A stretch of DNA of 17,924 bases from Saprospiraceae bacterium (GTDB taxonomy: Bacteria; Bacteroidota; Bacteroidia; Chitinophagales; Saprospiraceae). The notes under the pieces were generated by a model. That model was not told where the DNA came from. It was given only the letters and a program-made list of their open reading frames with translations, and ran no database searches. Made by a program: the position numbers and the translations under genes. Positions 9,101 through 16,633 of this stretch are shown piece by piece (positions within the stretch are counted from its first letter, which is position 1; every line of letters starts with the position of its first letter). Location of the stretch: positions 1-17,924 of the forward strand of contig JAJCYJ010000061.1 of the NCBI GenBank assembly GCA_029262975.1, in the 5' to 3' direction.

Positions 9101-10845
9101 CATGGTGGATTGAAGTATATGAGTCTGATGCTGATAGCAAAAGAGGAAAATTACTTAAGACTAAGACTGCATTTGGAACAAGTGCTACTATGAACTCACA
9201 AGTTGGTACGCAAGGTGATTATCACTTAATCGTATGGCAGGTGAGAGATGGATGTGCTAACATTGGTGAGAAGGAAACTTTAGTCAAATTTGTTGACGAT
9301 AAGCAACCAACTCCAGTTTGTATCCAGGATCTTAGTACAGCTATTATGCCTTCATCAGGTACTGTAGAAATATGGGCAGCTGATTATGATAATGGTTCAT
9401 TTGATAACTGTAGTGCTGTAACATACTGGTTCTTACTTGATGCAGATGGTAACCCAACTGACGATCAGGAGACTGGTACATTCTCAGCTAACTTGTTAGT
9501 TACTTGTGATATGTTGAGAGAATTTGGACAAGGCGAGACATTAGTTCTTGGTCTATATGTTCAGGATGCACAATTAAATGTTGATTTCTGTAACATCACA
9601 TTGAATGTGAATGGAGCAGTTGAGGTTTGTGACCTTAATGCTACTGCAGCTAACATTGGTGGAAATGCAGCAATGTTTAACGGAGATAAGATTCAGAATG
9701 CTGAAGTCTTATTGAATGTTGGAGCTAAAGATCTTACAAGCGTAAGCGGACAGTATGCATTTAATGGTAATGCATTGTTCTCTTCTTATGAGATTAAGGC
9801 GCAGAAAAATGATGATTATATCAATGGTGTATCTACTCTTGACTTAGTTCTTATTCAGAAGGAGATCTTAGGTCTTCAGTCATTGGGTAATGGATATAAA
9901 TTGATTGCAGCTGATATTAACAGTGATGGCAAGATTACAGCAACTGACTTAGTTGATCTACGTAAGTTTATCTTAGGATTAACTGAAAACTTCCCATCTA
10001 ACAATAGTTGGAGGTTTGTAGATGCAACTCAAGTATTAGATGATGAGAATCCATGGCCATTTAGAGAGCAATTGAGCATACAACGCCTTGATGCTAATAT
10101 GTATGATCAAAACTTTATTGGTGTGAAGATTGGTGATGTCAGTGGAAATGCTGTAGCTAATGAACTACTTGCTGGTTCAAGAACTGCAAGCGGTAAATTG
10201 ACACTACAATTGGATAATGCAACTGCATTAAAAGGAGAACTCGTTGAAGTATCTGTATCTGCAGATAATTTCACTGATATTTCAGCTTACCAGTTTACTA
10301 TGGAGTTAAGCGGATTAGAATTCGTTGGAACAACTTCAGGTGCAATTGATGTTGACGAAAGCAATTTTGGTCTACTTGATGCACGTACGGTGACTACTGC
10401 TTGGATATCTACTGAAGGAGTTTCTTCAAGTGATAATTTATTCACTATGACATTCAGAGCGACTCAAAATGTTTCACTAAGTGATGCATTCTCAATTAGC
10501 TCAAGAGTGACTGAAGCTGTTGCATATACATCTTCTCAAGATAGATTAGACGTGGGTGTAGAATTTAATTCTCTTGCTGAGGCAGGTTTTGCTTTACAAC
10601 AGAATACTCCAAACCCATTTGCTCAGTATACTAGGATAGGATTTGAATTACCTCAATCAGGTGCTGCTACATTAACAGTATTTGATGTTACCGGTAAGAC
10701 TATTTCTGTGACCACTGAAAATTATGGCGCAGGCTATAATGAGATCACATTGAACAAGTCTGAGCTTGGTGCTTCAGGTGTTCTATACTATCAATTAGAG
10801 AGTGGTGATTTCACTGCTACTAGAAAAATGATTTTAATCGACTAA
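6148..10845 (+). CDS. Giant Cys-rich surface protein with dockerin-like, cohesin-like and T9SS type A sorting modules
   Basis: The ATG at 6148 is preferred over the in-frame ATG at 6085, because it gives a clean signal peptide (MKRSN, then a hydrophobic core, cleavage near LGA/QA). The 1565-residue product has a long N-terminal part (about 25-1160) of Cys-containing beta modules. Two copies carry the motif RTWQILDWC / RRWTVIDWC (ends near 369 and 829), typical of HYR-like repeats in Saprospiria surface proteins. Residues about 835-910 are rich in Asp, Trp and Tyr. Then follow a carboxypeptidase-regulatory-like domain (about 1161-1220) and a dockerin-like pair (first half NGVSTLDLVLIQKEILG; second half with a canonical loop DINSDGKITATD, about 1220-1277). 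A cohesin-like domain (about 1349-1474) and a type A sorting domain with TPNPF and terminal RKMILID end the protein. Codon choice after the first few hundred bases looks strongly restricted, which suggests high expression. Role: secreted surface or structural protein; no catalytic motif seen. Confidence 0.88.
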   Translation: MKRSNFTFLFLFALLSFVSLNLGAQATSSSCIDEVNITVDAQCGWVVNEAVLGATGPAMMAQSVVINGVLFPMTGSGAGFSATGSLSDINLSNGGTAQYRLFTNGDGTGPMLCWGDINYEIKMTPQPDTMRWDVMCSQPIPKLPKLADVAAAANGACGAPVTNVSEYTSVSGNACDGFVTERRITGLVNIDGTKSQILLRLDSIVETPLDTSMVTCPMGGPDFNDALELSCELLGDKYPDPDAVYAYYLALFKKTYSTTIAENLATQKAYPYVRKGTGVAVAIDQITATINQTIVPTKILLNGLWVLVDVVVKDTTYDTTYVSKTYPIALPLPKGVTCNLSVKCTDMQFAGCAGPDSKIMRTWQILDWCNGSIKECMQWIVVKPDAPYFTKVQGKKVTKNSNGSIDFYTMWPGGIIEVPIAPWTCAAQLPLTAMVNGSCAPGVNISWSSTFGNIGSDNVLRNLWYGEQAHVTATATSDCGSHGEYVKFQFWVVPTNWINPVAIAEDEVNVSLVGDPTGTVSDDGIAKVFVNAIDAGSHNAGCGPVETCLLLKEELENPILINGKPVYVNGNQIYHAAGCGYDGILKGVPATKLQEGRPDYPYSICKDFVKFCCSDLGPNLVALVVTNDAGHYSHSWSTVNVEDKSRALYYCSPGATLACGKSYDPYSFAPTFQSAVCTVSNLEYTIAGDADACGNGQDVITWTLDGQVICTTKIKFSGTSAFNPYEIKWPKHYTGEKVDGLIRECELWLDAKGKPVLDKDGNEQYRIVEYEGYVYMGAAFDCAEGPETGQPVWCEAACALVGSSFEPLEVEAADACKKIIRRWTVIDWCTWDPNTSNTDDENDTAYDQFQAIDDEWLDAYDPDHSGQWWTDYREAYANPPVNYPDGGYVTKLECDWCDKQNAKAGPVYFRYTRVDKDGYYTYDQVIKVIDETDPVIDASDLVTLSITEGAQAKGDDYDDCHTNKDITATVTDMCGDTDLSADGAAWWIEVYESDADSKRGKLLKTKTAFGTSATMNSQVGTQGDYHLIVWQVRDGCANIGEKETLVKFVDDKQPTPVCIQDLSTAIMPSSGTVEIWAADYDNGSFDNCSAVTYWFLLDADGNPTDDQETGTFSANLLVTCDMLREFGQGETLVLGLYVQDAQLNVDFCNITLNVNGAVEVCDLNATAANIGGNAAMFNGDKIQNAEVLLNVGAKDLTSVSGQYAFNGNALFSSYEIKAQKNDDYINGVSTLDLVLIQKEILGLQSLGNGYKLIAADINSDGKITATDLVDLRKFILGLTENFPSNNSWRFVDATQVLDDENPWPFREQLSIQRLDANMYDQNFIGVKIGDVSGNAVANELLAGSRTASGKLTLQLDNATALKGELVEVSVSADNFTDISAYQFTMELSGLEFVGTTSGAIDVDESNFGLLDARTVTTAWISTEGVSSSDNLFTMTFRATQNVSLSDAFSISSRVTEAVAYTSSQDRLDVGVEFNSLAEAGFALQQNTPNPFAQYTRIGFELPQSGAATLTVFDVTGKTISVTTENYGAGYNEITLNKSELGASGVLYYQLESGDFTATRKMILID

Positions 10846-10878
10846 GAGAGACGTAGAATAAAATCGGTTTTTGGGATG

Positions 10879-10919
10879 GCCTCTTTTCTGCTTCGGCAGA
10901 AAGGGGGCTTTTTCTTTTT
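10879..10919 (+). terminator. Strong UUCG-tetraloop terminator
   Basis: A 13-bp stem (10879-10891 with 10896-10908, two G-T wobbles) is closed by C-TTCG-G, the exceptionally stable UUCG tetraloop. It is followed by TTTTTCTTTTT. It sits 33 bp after the stop of the giant gene and only a few bases before the stop of the convergent decarboxylase gene. Read from the minus strand there is no T-run, so it serves the plus-strand gene. Confidence 0.92.
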
Positions 10920-10922
10920 AGA

Positions 10923-12353
10923 CTATGTGTTCGTTAACTCTATTACCTTTTGATTTAAAATATTTAAGTAGAGATCTATAGTCTTCAAATGTGTCCTAAA
11001 ACAAGCAATTGCTATTCTAATCCAAAAAATATCATCTATCGTAGTAGATGAGACAAATATTCTTCCATCCTGTTGAATAGCGTCTACTAGTTGGGCATTA
11101 AATAAGTTATCATCTCCACCATCAATTTTCATTCTATAGATACAAATTGATAGGTCAGGAGGTGGTCCAACCTCGAATCCCAATTCTTGTATCTTTTTAT
11201 AAAAGTATTTGGCTAAAAGGTGTTTTTCACTTAAAGCAGCTGTAAAAACTTCTATACCATAAAGTTTGAGCGGAAGCCACATTCTTAGCCCCCTGGAATG
11301 TTTAGTTAATTCTGGCGAAAGATCAGCAGGCGATATATTGTCAATGTTTGTATTAGCATCCTGCAAGTAATTGGCTGTATAATGAAATGATTCAAATAGT
11401 TTGATGCCATTACGTATAATTACCAAACCACTTCCATATGGCATAAATAGGGTTTTATGAGGATCCATCACTATGGAATCAGCTAGTTCAATCCCTCTGA
11501 ATTTATGTTTTAATTTGTCACATAAAATAAAGTAGCCTCCATAGGCTGCGTCAATGTGATACCAAATATTTTTTTCTTTTGCTAATTGACCAATTGTATT
11601 GAGCGGATCTATTGCGCCCGTATCAGTGGTTCCACATGATGCTACGATTAGAAAGGGTTTCAGTCCAGATTTTTGGTCTTTATTTATTTGTGATTGTAAG
11701 TGATTATAGTTTATTCTATAGTTAGAATCTACTTGTATATATCTTACCACACATTCGTCAAGACCAGCTATTCTTAAAGCTTTCTGAATACTGTGATGTG
11801 TTTGTTTGGATAGATATACAACACTCTTCTGAACTTGAGAAGCTTTAATATTATGAGCATCTCTCGCTGTAATAATGGCAATCAGATTGGCCATTGACCC
11901 TCCTGATGTGAGGTTACCTAAGGCTTCGGTAGGAAAACCTATAAGTTCTTTTGTCCAATTGATTATTTGATTTTCTATAGCCACAGCATTTGGACTGGCA
12001 AAGGTTAGGCCCGTGAATCTATTAGTTACATCCGCCAAAAAATCACCTAGGGCTGATGCGAAAATGCCACCACCGGCTATATATCCTAAATGGCCAGGCG
12101 AAGCTGGGTTGATTCCATATTTATCTACTTCCGTCTGCAGACATTCCAGAATTTCTTCAATACTCCATGCAGTTTGTAATTTTGTAGTTTTAATTTTTAT
12201 TTTTTCGGCTTGAACATACGCGGGTAGAGTCTCCAGGTTATTCAGAAATGAATTGGCGTAATCTTTCACCAGCTCGAATAATTTGTCTCTTGTTTTTTCT
12301 GGTGGCTCGAGTGATTCTGAAATTCGTTGTAATGATAAAATTTCGTCTTGCAT
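10923..12353 (-). CDS. PLP-dependent group II amino-acid decarboxylase
   Basis: The 476-residue product has the full set of group II decarboxylase signatures. These are TSGGSMANL (149-157), the cofactor-stacking His in KQTHHS (His187), SCGTTDTGAIDPL (239-251), HIDAAYGGYF with the PLP-binding Asp268, and DPHKTLFMPYGSG with the Schiff-base Lys300. The N-terminal HLGYIAGGG (88-96) and C-terminal IRIAIACFRTH match the aromatic-L-amino-acid / diaminobutyrate / glutamate-type family. It should remove CO2 from an amino acid to give an amine in the cytoplasm, usually as a homodimer. The substrate cannot be told from sequence alone. The gene stands alone, convergent with the giant surface gene and divergent from the gene at 12439. 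Its start codon lies inside a near-perfect palindrome. Confidence 0.92.
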   Translation of the reverse strand: MQDEILSLQRISESLEPPEKTRDKLFELVKDYANSFLNNLETLPAYVQAEKIKIKTTKLQTAWSIEEILECLQTEVDKYGINPASPGHLGYIAGGGIFASALGDFLADVTNRFTGLTFASPNAVAIENQIINWTKELIGFPTEALGNLTSGGSMANLIAIITARDAHNIKASQVQKSVVYLSKQTHHSIQKALRIAGLDECVVRYIQVDSNYRINYNHLQSQINKDQKSGLKPFLIVASCGTTDTGAIDPLNTIGQLAKEKNIWYHIDAAYGGYFILCDKLKHKFRGIELADSIVMDPHKTLFMPYGSGLVIIRNGIKLFESFHYTANYLQDANTNIDNISPADLSPELTKHSRGLRMWLPLKLYGIEVFTAALSEKHLLAKYFYKKIQELGFEVGPPPDLSICIYRMKIDGGDDNLFNAQLVDAIQQDGRIFVSSTTIDDIFWIRIAIACFRTHLKTIDLYLNILNQKVIELTNT

Positions 12354-12369
12354 TCATTAATAAATGCAA
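12348..12369. repeat. 22-bp near-perfect palindrome over the decarboxylase start codon
   Basis: Arms TTGCATT and AATGCAA flank a symmetric centre ATTAAT, with a single mismatched pair (C at 12355, A at 12362); 20 of 22 bases are symmetric. On the minus strand it covers the ATG (12353-12351) and the bases just before it. It could be an operator for a dimeric regulator in this divergent gap, or an RNA hairpin that hides the start codon. Confidence 0.5.
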
Positions 12370-12438
12370 AAAGTGTACCTATAAGTCGTCAACTATCGTG
12401 CTATGTAAACCGTTATATGTATATTCAGTAATATTGTT

Positions 12439-15189
12439 ATGATCTCAATTATGGTATCAAATTCAAGGGAACATCACCAATTATTTTTTAGTGTAATTAT
12501 GACATTAGTGTTTTGCCTGCAATGTTGGCATGTACAAGCTACACATAATAGGGCTGGTGAGATTACCTATGAACAAATAGGTGACTTAACAATTAGAGCA
12601 ACCATAGTCACTTATACGCGGACGAGCAGCTTTAATGCGGATAGGGACAGTCTGACCTTATTTTGGGGTGATGGCGATAGTACAGTGGTGCAAAGAAGCA
12701 ATGGTAATGGATTTGAACTACCCAGCGATATTAAAAGAAATGAATATGTAAGTGAACATACTTATCCCACCAGGGGCACTTATAAACTCTCTATGACCGA
12801 TCCTAATCGTATAGCGGGTATACTTAATATTGACGCTCCCAACTCAGTTAATATTAGATTTTATATTGAAACTACTTTTACACTTCTTGAACCACGATTC
12901 CAGGGTCGTAATAGTTCAGCTATTCTGTTACAACCACCTATTGATTTTGCATGTGCCGGTGAAATATTTACATATAACCCCAATGCTTATGATGTAGATG
13001 GAGACAGTCTCTCATATGAATTGGTCATGCCATTTTCAGAACAAGGTGTGGAAGTGCCCAATTATGAATTACCAGATAAAATTGCCTCGGGACCAGACAA
13101 TGTGATTAGTTTAGATCCTTTCACGGGAGCTTTTTCCTGGGACGCACCTCAGTTTACCGGTGAGTACAATATCACCTATAAGATAAATGAGTATAGAAGC
13201 GGAGTGCTTATTAATTCTATTATTCGCGACATGCAGATTCTTGTTAGGTCTTGTATGGATGAAAACTCACCTCCAATGATTACTACTATAGATGAAATCT
13301 GTGTAGTGGCTGGTGAATTGATAAATATTGAATTGTTCGCCCTAGATGTTGATTCTAATGAAATACTAACAATAACTGCGTCTGGAGGCCCTTTTGAGCT
13401 TTCAGAAAGTCCGGCTATTCTTACGACTGGTTTAGCTATGGATAATTCAATGTTGAGCGGAGAAATTTCCTGGCAGACTACTTGTGATCATGTTTCTCGA
13501 GAGTTCTATCAAATCGTAGTAAGAGCAACTGATGAAGCTTCTCGGCCCAATAGTGGTTTGGCAGTTTTACGCACGATAAGAGTTAAAGTGGTTGCACCTC
13601 CTCCTACTAATCCAGAAGCTGAAAATGTAAACAATATCGTTACTATTGCCTGGGATAATCCATATGACTGTCAAGAAGGAATGCTTTTTCAGGGATTTTC
13701 AGTTTGGAGAAAAACAGGTAGTTCTTTTATTGATCTTGACACTTGTCGTGGTGGATTGGAAGGACTAGGCTATGAACGTATAATTTTTCTGACGAATGAA
13801 GAGCAAGGCAACCAATTCATCGCAAGAGATGCTGAGATAGATCCTGGCCAAATATATTGCTACCGAGTTATAGCTGAATTTGCTGAACTCACATCGTTAG
13901 GAAATCCGTATAATACCACTCAAAGCCTTGCATCTAACGAAGTGTGTATTTTAAGTTCGGGGGATGAACCGATTATAACTAATGTTTCAATTCTTAATAC
14001 TGATAATAACAATGGTGTCCTGAGATTGCAATGGATTAATCCTACCAACCCGGCAATTGACACTGCACTTTTAATTGGTCCCTATGAAACCAATATATCT
14101 GGAATTGACAATATAAATGGGAATGGCTTGTCCTTGGTACAATCTTTTTCTTATGGTACTGGCGATTTTAGATCTTTTAATGATACTATTTGGGAGTTTT
14201 CCGACTTGGATACACGGAATAACGGACATAGTTATGGTCTATCATTTGAATCTGGTAGTGGAACTGATGCTTTTCGCTCTTCTTCTGATATTGCTAGTTC
14301 CGTACTATTAAATACTAGAGGAAGCGATGAAAAAATAAATTTGAATTGGGAGGAAAAGGTACCCTGGAATAATTACAATTATAAGATTTATCAAATTGTA
14401 AATAATGAAAGACAATTAAAAGATTCTACTTCAAATCAAAGTATAACTATTAATGGTCTGGAAAATGGATTGGAATATTGTTATGTTATTGAAAGTATTG
14501 GCACATACAATATTTCAGAGATACGAACGCCTTTAGTTAATTATAGTAATGAATCATGTGCAACAGCAATGGATGACATCGCACCTTGCCCACCTGAAAT
14601 TCAGATTAGTTCAATATGTGATGATAATGTAATTAACCTTAATCAAGAATTAATAAACACCGTGACCTGGCGGTTTGATAATAGTTCATGTATTCGGGCC
14701 TTTGATATTCAATATTTCAGGGTATATTTTTCGGAAAGTGATGCAGAACCTATGACCTTGCTCGCAGAAGTTAATGTTTCTGACAATTCATTTGACCACT
14801 TTTTAAATGAGAATATTGCAGGCTGCTATGCCATTTCAGTAGTTGACATGAGTGGCAATGAAAGTTCATTATCTCAAACGATTTGTGTCGATAATTGTCC
14901 GAGCTATATATTACCGAATACTTTTACTCCTAATAATGATAATGCTAATGATTTCTTCATTCCACGCCAAAATAGATTTATAGAAAGAATTGAATTTAAG
15001 GTATTTAATCGCTGGGGACAAAAGGTCTTTGAGACGGTCGACCCCTTCATTAATTGGGATGGAATGAATCTTAATCAAAAAGAATTAGCAGAGGGCACTT
15101 ACTACTATACTTGTCAAGTATTTGAAAAAAGGGTCGCAGGTATAACTCAAGGGGAAATTTTAAATGGAACAATTCAATTGATACGATAA
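12439..15189 (+). CDS. T9SS type B (gliding-motility-associated C-terminal domain) surface protein with fibronectin/cadherin-like modules
   Basis: The 916-residue product begins with a signal peptide ending WHVQA/THN (about residue 35). The ATG at 12451 is an equally good start. The mature N-terminus HNRAGEITYEQ is a recurrent opening of Bacteroidota type B T9SS proteins. Next come cadherin/Ig-like modules at about 155-270 (DVDGDSLSYEL) and 275-385 (DVDSNEILTITASG), then about four fibronectin type III-like modules from 388 to 818 (for example TIAWDNPYDCQEG and GLENGLEYCYVI). A type B sorting domain ends the protein (about 822-916: LPNTFTPNNDNANDFF, FKVFNRWGQKVFE, WDG, ELAEGTYYY). It should be exported by T9SS and displayed at the surface, probably as an adhesin or envelope protein. 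No PorP/SprF gene is adjacent; ribE follows 4 bp downstream. Confidence 0.85.
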   Translation: MISIMVSNSREHHQLFFSVIMTLVFCLQCWHVQATHNRAGEITYEQIGDLTIRATIVTYTRTSSFNADRDSLTLFWGDGDSTVVQRSNGNGFELPSDIKRNEYVSEHTYPTRGTYKLSMTDPNRIAGILNIDAPNSVNIRFYIETTFTLLEPRFQGRNSSAILLQPPIDFACAGEIFTYNPNAYDVDGDSLSYELVMPFSEQGVEVPNYELPDKIASGPDNVISLDPFTGAFSWDAPQFTGEYNITYKINEYRSGVLINSIIRDMQILVRSCMDENSPPMITTIDEICVVAGELINIELFALDVDSNEILTITASGGPFELSESPAILTTGLAMDNSMLSGEISWQTTCDHVSREFYQIVVRATDEASRPNSGLAVLRTIRVKVVAPPPTNPEAENVNNIVTIAWDNPYDCQEGMLFQGFSVWRKTGSSFIDLDTCRGGLEGLGYERIIFLTNEEQGNQFIARDAEIDPGQIYCYRVIAEFAELTSLGNPYNTTQSLASNEVCILSSGDEPIITNVSILNTDNNNGVLRLQWINPTNPAIDTALLIGPYETNISGIDNINGNGLSLVQSFSYGTGDFRSFNDTIWEFSDLDTRNNGHSYGLSFESGSGTDAFRSSSDIASSVLLNTRGSDEKINLNWEEKVPWNNYNYKIYQIVNNERQLKDSTSNQSITINGLENGLEYCYVIESIGTYNISEIRTPLVNYSNESCATAMDDIAPCPPEIQISSICDDNVINLNQELINTVTWRFDNSSCIRAFDIQYFRVYFSESDAEPMTLLAEVNVSDNSFDHFLNENIAGCYAISVVDMSGNESSLSQTICVDNCPSYILPNTFTPNNDNANDFFIPRQNRFIERIEFKVFNRWGQKVFETVDPFINWDGMNLNQKELAEGTYYYTCQVFEKRVAGITQGEILNGTIQLIR

Positions 15190-15193
15190 TTGC

Positions 15194-15793
15194 ATGTTTA
15201 CAGGAATTATAGAAGAGTTGGGCATATTGATTGGAAAAAAGGACTATGGAACGAACATTGAATTTTCTCTGTATGCTACATTCATTTCGGAATTAAAGGT
15301 GGATCAAAGTATCAGCCACAATGGTGTGTGTTTAACAGTAACAAGTATTAATAATGATCATTATCAGGTAGTAGCTATTAAGGAGACGTTGGATAAATCC
15401 AACTTGGGACAGTTAGCATTGGGGAATACGGTCAATTTGGAAAGATGTCTTATGTTGGGTGATCGACTTGATGGCCATTTTGTCCAGGGGCATGTTGATA
15501 CAACAGCCATTTGTGAGAAAATAGAAGATAAATCAGGGAGTTGGATCTTTACTTTTTCATATCCACAATTATATAAGAATCTCTTGGTATCCAAAGGGTC
15601 CGTCTGTGTGAATGGAGTTAGCTTAACGATATCTTCCCTTGTCCAAAATTCATTTGATGTAGCGATCATCCCTTACACCTTCGAGCATACCAATTTCAAT
15701 CAAATTAAAATTGGGAATTCAGTTAATTTGGAATTCGATATACTCGGAAAGTATATTTCTCGTCAGTTAGAATTAGGACGGAACCCAAGTTGA
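15194..15793 (+). CDS. ribE: Riboflavin synthase, alpha chain
   Basis: The 199-residue product is a full-length riboflavin synthase, which converts two molecules of 6,7-dimethyl-8-ribityllumazine to riboflavin and a pyrimidine product, normally as a trimer in the cytoplasm. It opens with the invariant MFTGIIEELG, which includes catalytic Phe2. It has two lumazine-binding half-domains: the first with SHNGVCLTVT (41-50) and DGHFVQGHVD (93-102), the second with SKGSVCVNGVSLTI (133-146). The start lies 4 bp after the stop of the type B surface protein, with no room for a promoter in the gap, so the two are probably co-transcribed. No other riboflavin genes are in the window, and no FMN-riboswitch-like leader was seen. 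The symbol ribE is used; ribC is used in some species. Confidence 0.95.
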   Translation: MFTGIIEELGILIGKKDYGTNIEFSLYATFISELKVDQSISHNGVCLTVTSINNDHYQVVAIKETLDKSNLGQLALGNTVNLERCLMLGDRLDGHFVQGHVDTTAICEKIEDKSGSWIFTFSYPQLYKNLLVSKGSVCVNGVSLTISSLVQNSFDVAIIPYTFEHTNFNQIKIGNSVNLEFDILGKYISRQLELGRNPS

Positions 15794-15845
15794 AGATTCT
15801 TCATAATACCTCGGTAGCAGAAAATAATATTGTAAATCTAAAAAT

Positions 15846-16352
15846 TCACAGATGATCTATTTCGGCCAAAAGTGACTCAACTTGAGACATATGGTGGTGT
15901 ATGTGGTCTAAATAGTCTTCAATGAATTGACTTAAAGAAGCTGATTCATTGCGGGGAAATTTATTAAAACCCACCTCATCGAGATTATGGACCTCGTATT
16001 TATCCAACAGAACGGATAATGGCATGTTATTAATTAGTCTCGAAATATGTTTGTTTAGATGTACCCAAAGATTAATAATTTCGGACCACTCCATTCCCTC
16101 ATAATTAACTAAATTAACCCAACTCGTTTGTTCATATCCAGTAAAGACGAGCGTATTATTAGCCGCGCTCAACAAAAATCTACGATAATTATTAATTGCA
16201 GAATCGATCAGATGACCTATGATTTCTCTGGGACTCCATTTTTCTGGAGCTATTCTTCCTGGAATTGAGTCATTTGAATACATCTGCAAAAGTGTGTTGA
16301 AGTGCTTTACCGAAATAAGAATACGTTCAGCTAAATCAGTTTTATCAGTCAT
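15846..16352 (-). CDS. DinB-family (DinB_2) putative metal-binding protein
   Basis: The 168-residue product fits the four-helix DinB fold. EKWSPREIIGHLIDSAINNYRRF (helix 2) carries His47, and YLDHIHHHMSQVESL (helix 4) carries His150 and His154. Together these give the three-His metal site typical of the family. Members are often DNA-damage-induced or act as thiol-dependent hydrolases and transferases; the particular reaction here is unknown. It is convergent with ribE across a 52-bp gap that holds no clear terminator. A good Bacteroidota-type promoter lies just upstream, giving a leader of only about 17 nt, so the gene is probably transcribed alone. Confidence 0.85.
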   Translation of the reverse strand: MTDKTDLAERILISVKHFNTLLQMYSNDSIPGRIAPEKWSPREIIGHLIDSAINNYRRFLLSAANNTLVFTGYEQTSWVNLVNYEGMEWSEIINLWVHLNKHISRLINNMPLSVLLDKYEVHNLDEVGFNKFPRNESASLSQFIEDYLDHIHHHMSQVESLLAEIDHL

Positions 16353-16375
16353 AAATTTTTTATTATTTGCCGTAG

Positions 16376-16404
16376 CAAAGCTATTGTAGCGTATTATAAA
16401 TAAA
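16376..16404 (-). promoter_or_regulatory. Bacteroidota-type promoter of the DinB-family gene
   Basis: On the minus strand TAGCTTTG (16383-16376) matches TAnnTTTG exactly. TTTA (16404-16401) lies 17 nt upstream, a three-of-four match to the TTTG -33 box. Transcription would start near 16369, about 17 nt before the ATG at 16352. This is the best promoter match in the window. Confidence 0.5.
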
Positions 16405-16414
16405 TTTCCACATC

Positions 16415-16549
16415 CTACTTCTTCTTGTTCAAGGTGAATCTGAAACTTTTACCATATCCGAATACTAAGTGTTTCCCTTTGACAAAACGTGGTTTTCCCC
16501 AAGTAAAAATTGCTTCAATATACTTTTCTTTGAATCGCCGCTGTATCAA
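16415..16549 (-). pseudogene. Possible small gene or 3' remnant
   Basis: In the 281-bp gap between the DinB and membrane-protein genes, one minus-strand frame reads 44 codons from a TTG to a stop after NKKK. It includes the protein-like stretch AIFTWGKPRFVKGKHLVFGY. An in-frame TGA lies directly before the TTG, and a nearby ATG at 16559 is in another frame. It may therefore be the end of a decayed gene, or chance. No family was recognised. Confidence 0.22.
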
Positions 16550-16606
16550 TCAGGTTCATTTGAATAAATGACCCTACACCGGTTTTAATAGGTTTTAGTA
16601 GTTGAT

Positions 16607-16632
16607 AGGGTGATATTGCAAAGTATCACCCT
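16607..16632 (-). terminator. Hairpin directly after the membrane-protein gene
   Basis: A perfect 9-bp inverted repeat AGGGTGATA / TATCACCCT has an 8-nt loop and begins one base beyond the stop codon of the minus-strand gene at 16634-17164. There is no T-run after it on the minus strand, so it may act as a weak terminator or protect the transcript's 3' end. On the plus strand TTT-A follows, but no plus gene ends nearby. Confidence 0.45.
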
Positions 16633-16633
16633 T

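Noticed and set aside
10879..10919. Bidirectional terminator for the decarboxylase gene
   Set aside because: On the minus strand the hairpin is followed by CATCCC rather than a T-run.
15364..15669. 101-codon minus-strand frame inside ribE
   Set aside because: It lies antisense to a full-length riboflavin synthase with all its motifs and has no recognisable domain.
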